From contig CAXMQO010000101.1 in NCBI GenBank assembly GCA_964195515.1, positions 1 through 64,000 on the forward strand: a DNA stretch of 64,000 nucleotides, in the 5' to 3' direction. Both the position numbers and the translations under genes were made by a program. A model generated the notes under the pieces. That model was not told the origin of the DNA, did no database searches, and was given only the letters and a program-made list of their open reading frames with translations. This DNA is from JAHEEL01 sp964195515 (GTDB lineage Bacteria; Actinomycetota; Acidimicrobiia; Spongiisociales; UBA5794). The first letter of the stretch is position 1, and each line of letters begins with the position of its first letter. Below are positions 34,169 to 42,933 of the stretch, in pieces.

Positions 34169-34582
34169 ATGCCGAGCCTGACCCCTCGAAGCTCCGCCGT
34201 TTCCGAATTTCCGGCCGCCGACCCGGAAGAAGCGCTTGCCCACTTCTCGACGCTGCTGCGCTTTGAAGCCGACTGTTGGGACGTCCACGAAGCGATGACG
34301 AACGGCCCTCAGGACTTCGTCCTCGTCGACGTTCGGGGACCCGCCGTCTTCGAGAAGGAACACATCCCTGGTGCCGTCAGTCTCCCCTACGGTCGGATGG
34401 CGGAACCCAATCTGGTCGAATACCCGGACGACACCCTGTCCGTGATCTACTGCGCCGGGCCGCACTGCAATGCAACGGAGAAAGCGGCGGTACGCCTCGC
34501 GAAACTGGGGCGACCGTTAAAGAAGATGATCGGCGGTGTTGAGGGCTGGCGCGACGAAGGCTTCGAAGTCGTCACCGGCTAG
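34169..34582 (+). CDS. Rhodanese-domain protein
   Basis: A single-domain sulfurtransferase-like protein of 137 residues. Residues about 35-135 form the rhodanese fold: DFVLVDVRGPAVFEKEHIPGAVSLPY, then the active-site Cys in VIYCAGPHCNATEKAAVRLAKLG, and a final GGVEGWRDEGF. The presence of the catalytic Cys suggests activity, carrying sulfane sulfur. It shares direction with the PAQR gene; RidA on the opposite strand begins right after it. Confidence 0.9.
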   Translation: MPSLTPRSSAVSEFPAADPEEALAHFSTLLRFEADCWDVHEAMTNGPQDFVLVDVRGPAVFEKEHIPGAVSLPYGRMAEPNLVEYPDDTLSVIYCAGPHCNATEKAAVRLAKLGRPLKKMIGGVEGWRDEGFEVVTG

Positions 34583-34585
34583 TCG

Positions 34586-34972
34586 TCAATTGCGAGAGAC
34601 GGCCTCTACCTCGATTTCGACCTTCCACTCCGGTTCGAGCAACGCCGCGACCGCGACCATCGTGGCAGCCGGCATCGCGGATCCGAAGACCTTCCGGTGG
34701 GCTCGGCCGATCTCTTCGGCATCGTCGCAATCGGTGATGAACATGCGCGTGCGGATAACGTCATCGACGGTCGCGCCGAGATCTTCGAGAGCCGCCACGG
34801 CAATCTCGCCACATCGGAGCATCTGATCGTGTGCGGTCGGCGCGAGCGACTCGCCCTCCGCCGGGATCGGGGCTGTGCCGGCAATCTCGATCCGATCGCC
34901 GATGCGCACACCTCGGGAGAATCCGTAGCGCTCCTCATAGGGAGACCACGAACGGGCGAAGTGGCGGGTCAT
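34586..34972 (-). CDS. RidA/YjgF/Rid-family protein
   Basis: A 128-residue member of the Rid family, which in its archetype hydrolyses reactive enamine/imine intermediates made by PLP enzymes. The sequence has YGFSRGVRIGDRIEIAGTAPI, MLRCGEIAVAALEDLGATVDDVIRTRMFITD and MVAVAALLEPEWKVEIEVEAVS, fitting the trimeric fold. The Arg typical of active RidA is hard to place, so it may be one of the Rid2-7 subgroups with unknown activity. It converges with the rhodanese gene, with stop codons three bases apart. Confidence 0.88.
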   Translation of the reverse strand: MTRHFARSWSPYEERYGFSRGVRIGDRIEIAGTAPIPAEGESLAPTAHDQMLRCGEIAVAALEDLGATVDDVIRTRMFITDCDDAEEIGRAHRKVFGSAMPAATMVAVAALLEPEWKVEIEVEAVSRN

Positions 34973-35050
34973 CGTTCCTCCTGTCGACCGGCGAACTGTG
35001 GGCCGGCAGAGCGCCTATACGCACCCACGGGTTCAGAGTTCGCAGCGTAC

Positions 35051-35392
35051 CTAGTAGCGCTCGGGGAGACTCGGACCGGGGACCCGGATCAACAGAAGTC
35101 GCGCTTCCTCGTATCCGCCGTTATGGAAGCCGTACTCCTCGCCGGCGGAGATGTGGATCGTGTCGCCCGGGCCTACACGGAAGGTCGTGCCCGCGACGCG
35201 GAATTCCAGATCACCCATCACCACGACGTACATGCGGTGAGTCTTCTCTGACACCCTGCTGTCACGCTCTGCTCCCATCGGGACGAGGATCTCGGCGACC
35301 GACCCTATCGAGAACACCTCCGGGGAGAGCTCGCGTACGGTGAAGTCGCCGAACTCGAACGGAGCGGCGTCGGTGTATCGCTTCAGTTCCAT
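35051..35392 (-). CDS. Small cupin-domain protein
   Basis: A 113-residue single-domain beta-barrel. The cupin motif region reads THRMYVVVMGDLEFRVAGTTFRVGPGDTIHISAGEEYGFHN, with G-D-x-I-H-I in motif 1-2 and the H in GFHN; the first metal-binding HxH is weak (only THR), so it may not bind metal in the usual way. The neighbouring RidA gene runs in the same direction about 80 bases downstream. Function unknown. Confidence 0.8.
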   Translation of the reverse strand: MELKRYTDAAPFEFGDFTVRELSPEVFSIGSVAEILVPMGAERDSRVSEKTHRMYVVVMGDLEFRVAGTTFRVGPGDTIHISAGEEYGFHNGGYEEARLLLIRVPGPSLPERY

Positions 35393-35481
35393 GATCCGAT
35401 GCTACGCCATTGAGATCCACAAGTATCCGGCCGAGTCGATCAGGACGATATTCTGTCACACCCGCCGGATACGGTGTCCTC

Positions 35482-35631
35482 ATGATCGAAATGACCCCAA
35501 CCCCCAGTATGACCGACGAAGAAGTCGAAGCATGGTTCGCCGCGGCCGGATTGAACGCCAGCGTCGTCGAGCGCTGCTCGGTGGCTGGATGCGTTCCCTG
35601 CGACCATAATTCGCTCACAAGAGCCGCCTGA
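35482..35631 (+). CDS. Possible small protein of 49 residues
   Basis: A short frame with an acidic helix (MTDEEVEAWFAAAGLNASVV) and a Cys cluster CSVAGCVPC near its end. No homologues come to mind. The start and even its expression are uncertain; it lies between a cupin gene and a broken antitoxin gene in a degraded stretch. Confidence 0.25.
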   Translation: MIEMTPTPSMTDEEVEAWFAAAGLNASVVERCSVAGCVPCDHNSLTRAA

Positions 35632-35663
35632 AGCATCACAACGTCGTTCTCCGTGATGCCCTG

Positions 35664-35840
35664 ATGAGAACCCGTCACTCGCGAACCCGACGTGGCCGAA
35701 CGATTGAGTCAACTCATGAAGGAACGCAATCTCACCTTCAAGGAAGCCGTGAATTCGACGCTCCGCAAAGGCCTCGGCAGTGGGGTCGAGGCACGTCGAT
35801 GCGGCTCCCCACGCGAGACACCTCCGAGCCGTCGGCCGGG
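35664..35840 (+). pseudogene. Frameshifted VapB-like antitoxin remnant
   Basis: The segment AERLSQLMKERNLTFKEAVN followed by STLRKGLG, read from 35692, matches the helix of VapB-type ribbon-helix-helix antitoxins. The expected first strand (MRT..T.EPD) is encoded from ATG 35664 in a different frame; removing one base in the CCC run near 35670 joins them. No VapC toxin follows: argH on the other strand begins at once. The C-terminal half is unrecognisable, so this is probably a decayed toxin-antitoxin locus. Confidence 0.6.
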
Positions 35841-35847
35841 AAGTTAT

Positions 35848-37200
35848 CTACGTGAGAAGGGTTCGGAGTTCTTCGATCTGCTCGGCCACCGACGCGAACG
35901 AGCCACCCCTTGGGGATCGCCTCGCTTCGACCGAACCTCTCGGGTCGAGGAGGTCGAGATCCTCGGGGACCAGCAGCGGGTGCGTGGCCTTCAGATCGCC
36001 CGCAGTGACGCTTGTGAAGTCCCTTCCCTCGGCTTTCAGGCTCGCCACAAGACCGCCGACGGCGCTGTGGGCCTCGCGGAACGGCACGCCGCGGGCAACG
36101 AGCGCCTCAGAGAGGTCGAGAGCGACGACCCACGACGAAGGTGCGGGAGGGTTGAATTCGGCTGTCTCAATCATCCCCGTCAGGGCCGAGAGCGCCGTCG
36201 TGAGCACGTCGTCGGCGTGGAACACCGCCCGCTTGTCCTCCTGAAGGTCCCGGTTGTACGAGAGGGGGAGACCCTTCTGGAGAGCGAGGAGACCCGTCAG
36301 ATCCCCGATCACCGTTGCGGCTTTGCCGCGAGCGAGTTCGGCGATGTCCGGATTCTTCTTGTGGGGCAGTGCTGACGAGCCGGTCGTGTAAGCATCGTCG
36401 TACTCGACCCAGGAGTACTCCTCCGTCGCCCACAGGATGAGCTCTTCGCAAAAGCGCGACAGGTGAACCATCGTCTGGGCGACAGAGAACACGTACTCCG
36501 AAGCGAAATCCCTTGCCGATACCGCGTCGAGCGAGTTCGCGAACGGGGCGTGAAATCCGAGCTTCTCGGCGACCAGGTCCGGGCGCAGCGGCAGCGCGCT
36601 CCCGGCCGATGCCCCTGCCCCGAGCGGGGAGACGTCGATGCGTTCCCGCGCCTGGACGAATCGGTCGGCGTCGCGCAGCAGCATCCACGCGTACGCGAGG
36701 AGGTGGTGGGCGAAGGGGATCGCCTGAGCCTGTTGGAGGTGCGTATACGAAGCAACGATCGTGTCGCCTGCATCTTCTGCCTGATCGACGAGCACGCCTA
36801 CAAAGTGCTCTATCTGCTCGACCCGATGATCGACGGCGCGTCGCAGATAGAGCCGCAGATCGAGGGCGATCTGGTCGTTCCGGGAACGTCCGGTGTGGAG
36901 ACGACCGGCATCCTCACCGATCAGTTCACCGAGGCGGCGTTCGACCGCGGTGTGGACGTCTTCATCGGCATCCCGAAATTCGAATCGTCCTGCATGTGCC
37001 TCTTCAAGGACATGCTCCAAGCCGTCCCTGATCCGGATCACGGCCTCCGCATCGAGCAAGCCGACCTCGCCGAGCATGGCGACATGGGCAAGCGACCCGG
37101 TTACGTCGTCAACGAGCAAACGTCGATCGGATCTGTCGGTCGTGAACCGCCACAGCGACTCGTCGGGCCCGGACGCAAATCGACCGCTCCACAATGTCAC
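35848..37200 (-). CDS. argH: Argininosuccinate lyase
   Basis: Last enzyme of arginine synthesis (450 residues), splitting argininosuccinate into arginine and fumarate. Family motifs are LWSGRF at the start, DEDVHTAVERRLGELIGEDAG with the catalytic His, LHTGRSRNDQIALDLRL, SYTHLQQAQAIPFAHHLL and the fumarase/lyase signature GSSALPHKKNPD. The start is GTG 37200, with GGAGG six bases upstream. It lies downstream of argG across a 76-base gap holding a seven-base tandem repeat. Confidence 0.96.
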   Translation of the reverse strand: MTLWSGRFASGPDESLWRFTTDRSDRRLLVDDVTGSLAHVAMLGEVGLLDAEAVIRIRDGLEHVLEEAHAGRFEFRDADEDVHTAVERRLGELIGEDAGRLHTGRSRNDQIALDLRLYLRRAVDHRVEQIEHFVGVLVDQAEDAGDTIVASYTHLQQAQAIPFAHHLLAYAWMLLRDADRFVQARERIDVSPLGAGASAGSALPLRPDLVAEKLGFHAPFANSLDAVSARDFASEYVFSVAQTMVHLSRFCEELILWATEEYSWVEYDDAYTTGSSALPHKKNPDIAELARGKAATVIGDLTGLLALQKGLPLSYNRDLQEDKRAVFHADDVLTTALSALTGMIETAEFNPPAPSSWVVALDLSEALVARGVPFREAHSAVGGLVASLKAEGRDFTSVTAGDLKATHPLLVPEDLDLLDPRGSVEARRSPRGGSFASVAEQIEELRTLLT

Positions 37201-37238
37201 GGGGTGCCTCCGGCGCTCCGGGACGTAGTCCGTAACCT

Positions 37239-37266
37239 GGCTGTTGGCTGTTGGCTGTTGGCTGTT
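37239..37266. repeat. Four tandem copies of the heptamer GGCTGTT
   Basis: Exact tandem repeat (GGCTGTT)x4 in the argG-argH gap, 11 bases after the argG stop on the minus strand. It belongs to a set of seven-base repeats in short gaps of this window. It has no coding role. Confidence 0.9.
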
Positions 37267-37276
37267 CGGTGCTTTC

Positions 37277-38494
37277 TCACTCCCCTTCTCCCATTCGCTT
37301 CTCTGCGAAGGTCCTCAGTCTGAGGCTCTGGAGACGAATGAATCCGTCGGCGTCGGCCTGGTCGTAGACCTCATCGGCTTCGAACGTCACCGTCGCTTCG
37401 TCGTAGAGGTCGTGACTCGTCGATCGGCGCCCCTCGACCACAACCTGCCCCTTGTACAGCTTCAACCTTGCCTCTCCGTTCACACGGGTCTGTACGTCGT
37501 CCATGAACGCCTGAAGCGCTTCCCGTTCGGGCGAGTACCAGAACCCGTTGTAGACCATCTCAGCATATCGATCCGAGAGTTCGTCGCGCAGATGCGCTAC
37601 TTCTCGATCGAGCGTCAGCGACTCCACCGCTCGGTGCGCGTGATAGAGGATCGTCCCGCCGGGCGTCTCGTAGACCCCCCGACTCTTCATTCCGACGAAT
37701 CGGTTCTCGACGATGTCCACACGGCCGACGCCGTGCCGTCCGCCGAACTCGTTCAACAACGTCAGCAAGGCGACGGGCGCCATCTCGACACCGTTGACCG
37801 AGACGGGATTCCCCGATCGGAACCCGACCGTGATGACCTCGGATTCGTCAGGAGCGTCCTCGGGATCCGTCGTCATCCGGAACATCCCTGGCGGCGGACC
37901 GGCCCACGGATCCTCCAAAGCACCACCCTCATAGGAGATGTGGAGCAGGTTCGCATCCATCGAATATGGCATGTCGGGGGAGGTCGGCACTGGGATGTCG
38001 AAGCGCTTCGCATATGCCTCGAGGTCGGCCCGGCCCTTCATGTCCCATTCTCGCCACGGGGCGATCACCTTGATGTCCGGCTTCAGCGCATATGCGGACA
38101 ATTCGAACCTGACCTGGTCGTTGCCCTTCCCCGTCGCCCCGTGGGCAATGGCGTCCGCTCCGGTCTCCTCCGCTGCCCGCACGAGCCCCTTTGAGATGAC
38201 CGGACGGGCCAGCGATGTGCCCATCAAGTAGTAACCCTCGTACAGAGCGCTCGATCGCACAGCGGGGAACACGAAGTCTTCAACGAACTCGGCCGTCAGG
38301 TCCTCGGTAATGGCTTCGACAGCACCGGTTGCGAGCGCCTTCTCGTGCGCCTCCTCGACCTCCGCGCCCTGGCCCACATCTGCAGTGTATGCCACTACCT
38401 CGGCGCCGTACTCCTCGATGATCCACCGAAGGATGATCGACGTGTCGAGCCCGCCGCTGTAGGCGAGAACAACCTTCTTGATTCCACGTTTCAC
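37277..38494 (-). CDS. argG: Argininosuccinate synthase
   Basis: ATP-dependent ligase (405 residues) that joins citrulline and aspartate. The N-terminal ATP motif VVLAYSGGLDTSIILRWI, the YEGYYLMGTSLARPVI segment, HGATGKGNDQVRFEL and EVVAYTADVGQG are characteristic. I set the start at GTG 38494, with AAGGAG six bases upstream, one base beyond the argR stop, so the two genes are probably coupled. Confidence 0.96.
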   Translation of the reverse strand: MKRGIKKVVLAYSGGLDTSIILRWIIEEYGAEVVAYTADVGQGAEVEEAHEKALATGAVEAITEDLTAEFVEDFVFPAVRSSALYEGYYLMGTSLARPVISKGLVRAAEETGADAIAHGATGKGNDQVRFELSAYALKPDIKVIAPWREWDMKGRADLEAYAKRFDIPVPTSPDMPYSMDANLLHISYEGGALEDPWAGPPPGMFRMTTDPEDAPDESEVITVGFRSGNPVSVNGVEMAPVALLTLLNEFGGRHGVGRVDIVENRFVGMKSRGVYETPGGTILYHAHRAVESLTLDREVAHLRDELSDRYAEMVYNGFWYSPEREALQAFMDDVQTRVNGEARLKLYKGQVVVEGRRSTSHDLYDEATVTFEADEVYDQADADGFIRLQSLRLRTFAEKRMGEGE

Positions 38495-38495
38495 G

Positions 38496-38945
38496 TCATA
38501 CTCCTTCAATGTCGGCGGCCACCGCCGCCACGCCAACGGACTGGTCCACAGCAACGAAGACCGTGTCATCGCCGGCCACGGTGCCGAGCACGCCCGGTAC
38601 GCCGGCTGCGTCAATCTTCCCTGCCACGAGGTGCGCGGCTCCTGGTGGCACTCGGAGAACAACGAGGGGTTCTGCTGCCACCACCATCTCGACAAACTCG
38701 TTCACCGCGACCGCGAGTGCGGATCGCGCACGACGAACCTCGTCCGGATCCTGGATCCGATACCGGGAGACGTCTCCGTCCCGAACCTTGATAGCCCCAA
38801 CCGCCTCGAGATCACGCGAGATCGTCGCCTGGGTGACATCGTGTCCGGCGCGGGCAAGCAGAAGGAGCAACTGCGCCTGACTCTCAATCGCCTCGCTCGT
38901 GACCAGCCGGCTCACCAGCCTCCGCCTTGCCTCGGTGAACCTCAC
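38496..38945 (-). CDS. argR: Arginine repressor
   Basis: Regulator of arginine genes (149 residues). The N-terminal winged helix contains RLVTSEAIESQAQLLLLLAR and VTQATISRDLEAVGAIKV, the standard ArgR DNA-binding motif. The C-terminal oligomerisation and arginine-binding domain ends with GKIDAAGVPGVLGTVAGDDTVFVAV. It starts at GTG 38945, overlapping the argB stop by four bases. It is expected to repress the operon when arginine is abundant, acting near argC. Confidence 0.95.
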   Translation of the reverse strand: MRFTEARRRLVSRLVTSEAIESQAQLLLLLARAGHDVTQATISRDLEAVGAIKVRDGDVSRYRIQDPDEVRRARSALAVAVNEFVEMVVAAEPLVVLRVPPGAAHLVAGKIDAAGVPGVLGTVAGDDTVFVAVDQSVGVAAVAADIEGV

Positions 38946-39847
38946 GGGACCGGCTCCTTGGTGATCATCGTCCCGATGCCCTCCGGAGTGAATACCTCGA
39001 GGAGGACCGCATGCTGAATGCGGCCGTCGAGAATGTGGACCCTCTCCACACCGTTGTCGATCGCCGCAATACACGACTCGAGCTTCGGGAGCATCCCTGC
39101 CGATACGGTCCCCGAAGCCAACAACTCCTTGATTCCATCCTCGGTCGAGCGTGCGATGAGGGAGTCCTCGTTCCCGAATACTCCGTAGAGGCCTTCTACG
39201 TCAGTGAGATAAACGAGCTTCTTCGCCCCGACGGCCGCCGCGAGCGCCGCTGCGGCGGTGTCGGCGTTGACGTTGTACACGTGCCCGTCTTCCCCTCTTG
39301 CAAGTGGGGCGACGACGGGCACGAACCCTTGACTTTGGAGACTCGTGACCAGGCCGGGGTTGACCTGGGTGATCTCCCCGACGAAACCAAGCCTTTCGTC
39401 CTTCGGGCGAGCGACGAAGAGGTTGCCATCCAGGCCGTTGATGCCGGCAGCGACACTGCCGTGTGCATTCACCAGCCGGACGATGTCAGGGTTGATCTCC
39501 CCTGCGAGCGTCGATTGGACAACTCGGATGGTCTCGGCGTCGGTGATCCGCAATCCCTCGACCCATTGCGGTTCGACGCCGCGCTGGTGCATTGCTTCGC
39601 TGATCCGTGGACCTCCCCCGTGAACGATGATCGGGTTGATCCCGACGTAGTGGAGCAATGCGATGTCGTCGCCGAACGTGTTCCTCAATCCCTCGTCGAC
39701 CATCGCCGACCCGCCGTACTTGATGACGACGGTCGTGTCTCGGAACTCCTTGATGAAGGGCAACGACTCGGAGAAGATCTTGGCTTTTCCCATCGTCCGG
39801 GCGATCGTCGACCTCCCACGGTGGGGTGCGGTGTGACCCGTCGTCAT
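38942..39847 (-). CDS. argB: Acetylglutamate kinase
   Basis: Second enzyme of arginine synthesis (301 residues): phosphorylates N-acetylglutamate. The amino-acid kinase fold is clear from TVVIKYGGSAM, PIIVHGGGPRISEAM, VEGLRITDAETIRVV, NADTAAAALAAAVGAKKLVYLTDVEGLYG and GVERVHILDGRIQHAVLLEVFT. The N-terminal extension is typical of arginine-inhibited hexameric kinases. The ATG overlaps the argJ stop (ATGA). Next downstream is argR, without the argD and argF usually placed here in actinobacteria. Confidence 0.96.
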   Translation of the reverse strand: MTTGHTAPHRGRSTIARTMGKAKIFSESLPFIKEFRDTTVVIKYGGSAMVDEGLRNTFGDDIALLHYVGINPIIVHGGGPRISEAMHQRGVEPQWVEGLRITDAETIRVVQSTLAGEINPDIVRLVNAHGSVAAGINGLDGNLFVARPKDERLGFVGEITQVNPGLVTSLQSQGFVPVVAPLARGEDGHVYNVNADTAAAALAAAVGAKKLVYLTDVEGLYGVFGNEDSLIARSTEDGIKELLASGTVSAGMLPKLESCIAAIDNGVERVHILDGRIQHAVLLEVFTPEGIGTMITKEPVP

Positions 39848-41004
39848 GATCGCTCCGAGTTGAATCGTACGTAGTCGGGCGTCAGGTCGGTGGTGAACAC
39901 ACGGGCCGTTCCCGGACCGTTCCCCACGCTGATCGCTACACCGAAGTCTCCTGCCATGGCTTCGCTCACTGCATCTTCGTCCACCGGCACCCCGACACCT
40001 CCTCGTGCAACGGTTGTACCGGCAAATGCGATGGAGACGTCGTCGAAGTCGACCTCCTGATCCACTTCACCGAGGGCGCCGACAATTCTCCCCCAGTTCG
40101 GATCGGCCCCGTAGAACGACGAGCGAACGAGCACAGAATCCGAGACGTGTCGACCGATATTGCGTGCAGCCGCATCGTCGGCAGCTCCGGTCACTGCGAT
40201 CGTGACAACGCGAGAAGCTCCCTCAGCGTCGGCCGCGATGTGCCGCGCCAACTCGACGGAGGCCCCAGTCAGGGCTGCTGCGAGGTCCTCCGGTTCGGGT
40301 GTAAAACCGGATGCCCCCGAAGCCAGAGCAATGACCGTGTCGTTCGTCGACGGGCATCCATCCACGTTGAGCGCATGGAACGAGTGATCTACGGCGATCC
40401 GGAGCGCCTTGTCAAGAACGGCAGGCGTCACGGCAGCGTCGGTGGTGAGGACGACCAGCATCGTGGCCATGTCGGGGCGGATCATGCCTGCACCCTTTGC
40501 CATCCCCCCGACCGTGAACCCTTCGGCTCTGACGACGACCCGCTTCGGTTCGGTGTCGGTCGTCATGATCGCCCAAGCCGCCGCAGTCCCGTCGGTATCC
40601 GATCTGCCGAGTTTCTCGACTGCATCCGCAACACCGGCGGTCACGGCCTCGGGGGCAAGGTGGGTCCCGATCGTCCCGGTCGAGCAGACAAGGATGTCTT
40701 CGGGTGCGCATCCCAGGAGTTCGGCTGTGCGGTTGGCCGTCAACTCCGAGACGGCACGGCCGCGCTCGCCCGTGGCGGCATTGGCACATCCTGAGTTGAG
40801 GACCACGGCCCGAGCCATGGGCGACACAGCGAGATGCTTTCGCGAGAGACGGACGGGTGCAGCCGCCGCCATGTTCGTCGTGAACACCGCTGCGGTTGGT
40901 ACCGCCGTGTCCGCCGCGACAACGGCGAGATCGAGTACCCCTCCACTCTTGATTCCTGCCGACACTCCTGCCGCCGTGAATCCCTTGGGTGCGGTGACGC
41001 TCAC
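39844..41004 (-). CDS. argJ: Glutamate N-acetyltransferase / amino-acid acetyltransferase
   Basis: ArgJ recycles the acetyl group from acetylornithine to glutamate and may also use acetyl-CoA. It begins VTAPKGFTAAGVSAGIKSGG and contains the self-cleavage motif KGAGMIRPDMATMLVVLTTDA, where the Thr of MATML becomes the nucleophile of the beta chain. I prefer GTG 41004 (386 residues), overlapping the argC TGA, with GGAAGG nine bases upstream; an ATG three codons earlier lies too close to that site. The N-terminus then matches family members. Confidence 0.94.
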   Translation of the reverse strand: MSVTAPKGFTAAGVSAGIKSGGVLDLAVVAADTAVPTAAVFTTNMAAAAPVRLSRKHLAVSPMARAVVLNSGCANAATGERGRAVSELTANRTAELLGCAPEDILVCSTGTIGTHLAPEAVTAGVADAVEKLGRSDTDGTAAAWAIMTTDTEPKRVVVRAEGFTVGGMAKGAGMIRPDMATMLVVLTTDAAVTPAVLDKALRIAVDHSFHALNVDGCPSTNDTVIALASGASGFTPEPEDLAAALTGASVELARHIAADAEGASRVVTIAVTGAADDAAARNIGRHVSDSVLVRSSFYGADPNWGRIVGALGEVDQEVDFDDVSIAFAGTTVARGGVGVPVDEDAVSEAMAGDFGVAISVGNGPGTARVFTTDLTPDYVRFNSERS

Positions 41005-42032
41005 GGCATCCATCCTTCCATCGGAAGTCCCGCGGTCTCGTCGAGGCCCAGCATCAGGTTCGCCGCCTGCACCGCCTGTCCCGCCGCGCCCTTCACGAGG
41101 TTGTCGATCGCGCAGATGAGGATCGCCGTGCCGCTGCGTTCGTCGAGGTGGGCGGAGATGAGGGCCCGGTTCGATCCGACCACCCATCGCGTCTCCGGGG
41201 ATCCGTCGATGACCGACACAAAGGGTTCTTCCCGGTAGGTGTTCTCGAGCGCGCCGACCAGATCATCGCATGTCGTCCCGGTCGTTGTTGGTGCGTAGAT
41301 CGTGGTGAGGATGCCTCGTTGCATCGGCACCAGATGTGGGGTGAAGATGAGTCGAACAGGAGTGTTGGACATGGTGTCGAGCCCGCATTCCATCTCCGGC
41401 TGGTGTCGGTGCTCGAGAATCTTGTACGCCTTCGCCGACTCGTCCACGGCTCCGAACTGGAGAGCAGCCTGCACCCCTCGGCCGGCACCCGAGACCCCGG
41501 ACATCGAGTCGACGATGATCCCGGTCGACTCGACGAAGCCGGCAGCAAGAAGTGGCGCAAGGGGAAGAATCGCCGACGTCGGGTAGCACCCTGGGGATGC
41601 GACACGGTCGATGCCGGAGATCTCGGAACGGTGGAGCTCCGGTAGGCCGTACGCCCAGCGGCCGAGCTCGTCGGGGTACGGGTGATCGACGCCGTATGCG
41701 TCGAGGAACCGATCCGGCGTATCGAGCCGGAAGTCGCTCCCGAGGTCGACGACACGGATTCCCCTGGCGAGGAGTGCCATCGCCGGATCCGAAGAAGCTC
41801 CGTGTGGAAGGGCGAGGAATGCGAGGTCAACGTCGGGGACCGCCTCGGGGTCGTTTGCTCCGAGGACTCGATCCCCCCCACTCAGGTGCGGATGAACGGA
41901 ACTGAGCGTCATGCCTGCAGTCGAGTGAGCCCCGAGATATTCGACCTCGAAGTCGGGATGGCCATCTACGAGACGGATCAACTCACCGCCGGCGTAACCG
42001 GACGAACCAAGGATGGCGACGGACTGTGTCAT
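41001..42032 (-). CDS. argC: N-acetyl-gamma-glutamyl-phosphate reductase
   Basis: NADPH-dependent reductase (343 residues), third step of arginine synthesis. The Rossmann motif SVAILGSSGYAGGELIRLVDGHP and the catalytic-Cys segment VASPGCYPTSAILPLAPL are typical, with IVDSMSGVSGAGRG and PHLVPMQRGILTTIYAPT further on. ATG 42032 begins the domain. It is the first gene of the cluster argC-J-B-R-G-H; the palindrome upstream is the best candidate for its operator. Confidence 0.95.
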   Translation of the reverse strand: MTQSVAILGSSGYAGGELIRLVDGHPDFEVEYLGAHSTAGMTLSSVHPHLSGGDRVLGANDPEAVPDVDLAFLALPHGASSDPAMALLARGIRVVDLGSDFRLDTPDRFLDAYGVDHPYPDELGRWAYGLPELHRSEISGIDRVASPGCYPTSAILPLAPLLAAGFVESTGIIVDSMSGVSGAGRGVQAALQFGAVDESAKAYKILEHRHQPEMECGLDTMSNTPVRLIFTPHLVPMQRGILTTIYAPTTTGTTCDDLVGALENTYREEPFVSVIDGSPETRWVVGSNRALISAHLDERSGTAILICAIDNLVKGAAGQAVQAANLMLGLDETAGLPMEGWMP

Positions 42033-42060
42033 GGGGAACCTTTGAGCGAGGCAGGAATAT

Positions 42061-42072
42061 ACGCATATGCGT
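42061..42072. promoter_or_regulatory. Palindrome ACGCATATGCGT upstream of argC
   Basis: A perfect 12-base palindrome centred about 35 bases before the argC start, in an AT-rich patch that also holds TATATT and TGCATTAGACA on the minus strand. It overlaps the likely promoter and is a good candidate for ArgR binding, although it does not match the E. coli ARG box closely. Confidence 0.45.
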
Positions 42073-42242
42073 TGTCTAATGCACTGTTGTTCTTCGTCCG
42101 CTTCGCGGCAGTCGCCGAAAAGGCGGTGTCGGCAGTGGGCGCTAGGCAGAGCTCCTGCCGACACGAACCGACAATAGACATACGGGGTTGTGCTGGGGGT
42201 GGTCGATGCGCGAACCTGGAGAACACACCGCCGGGAGGTGTC

Positions 42243-42389
42243 GTGGATTCGCTCACACCGATCATTGCCCACCAGTACGGATGGGACGAAGTGCTGCTGT
42301 TCGTCGTGCCCGTCGTGATCGCCGTGATTGTCGTCCGACGACTCGACAAGCGCCCCCGGTTCCACGACGACACTGACGAAGACGAGTGA
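42243..42389 (+). CDS. Small single-helix membrane protein
   Basis: A 48-residue protein: a short N-terminal part, one hydrophobic helix (EVLLFVVPVVIAVIVVRRL) and an acidic tail ending DDTDEDE. GTG 42243 is supported by GGGAGG five bases upstream. It is transcribed away from argC. No function is known to me; the clean ribosome site and helix argue that it is real. Confidence 0.6.
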   Translation: MDSLTPIIAHQYGWDEVLLFVVPVVIAVIVVRRLDKRPRFHDDTDEDE

Positions 42390-42482
42390 CGCTGCGCTCC
42401 TCACAGGCTTCGTCGGCAATCACGGTTGCGTAGTCACCGCACCACTACGACACTTGACCTACCCGACCGCAAGGAGAATGAA

Positions 42483-42920
42483 ATGACACTCGGTCCGATC
42501 GAGTTGCTGGTTATCGGATTCCCCGGAAATCGATTCACCGGTGGAATCCTGCCGGAGATCGAACGACTCGTAGACAATGACGTCATCACACTCGTCGACG
42601 CGCTCCTCATCTTCAAGGACGGTGACGGCGGGGTTGAGTTCGTCGAACTCGATCAGGTCGATGCCGGCCAGGATGTGGCCGCGCTGAGTAGGTTCCTCGA
42701 CGAAGGCAACGGGTTGATCTCGGAGGAAGACATGGAAGACTTCGCTGCAGCGCTGGAGCCCGGCTCCTCTGCTGCAGCTCTGGCATTCGAGCACACGTGG
42801 TTCAAACCGCTTCGAGACGAACTTGTTGACTCGGGGGGCATCCTCCTCGCCAACATGCGGATCCCTGGACTCGTCGTGGACGAGGTTCTGGCCGCCGTCG
42901 CAGCACTCGAAGACGAATAG
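42483..42920 (+). CDS. DUF6325-like protein
   Basis: A 145-residue acidic protein. The N-terminus MTLGPIELLVIGFPGNRFTG and the following PEIERLVDNDVITLVDALLIFKDGDG match a family of small actinobacterial proteins often encoded next to SHOCT proteins, as here. The fold resembles two ferredoxin-like halves. ATG 42483 has AAGGAG six bases upstream. The function is unknown; a link to membrane or stress responses is guessed from family neighbours. Confidence 0.75.
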   Translation: MTLGPIELLVIGFPGNRFTGGILPEIERLVDNDVITLVDALLIFKDGDGGVEFVELDQVDAGQDVAALSRFLDEGNGLISEEDMEDFAAALEPGSSAAALAFEHTWFKPLRDELVDSGGILLANMRIPGLVVDEVLAAVAALEDE

Positions 42921-42933
42921 GGAGGAACTGAAG

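Noticed and set aside
38488..38496. GTTTCACGT at the argG start, resembling half of a parS site
   Set aside because: The second half does not match (about 12 of 16 positions overall) and the site is far from the parAB genes.
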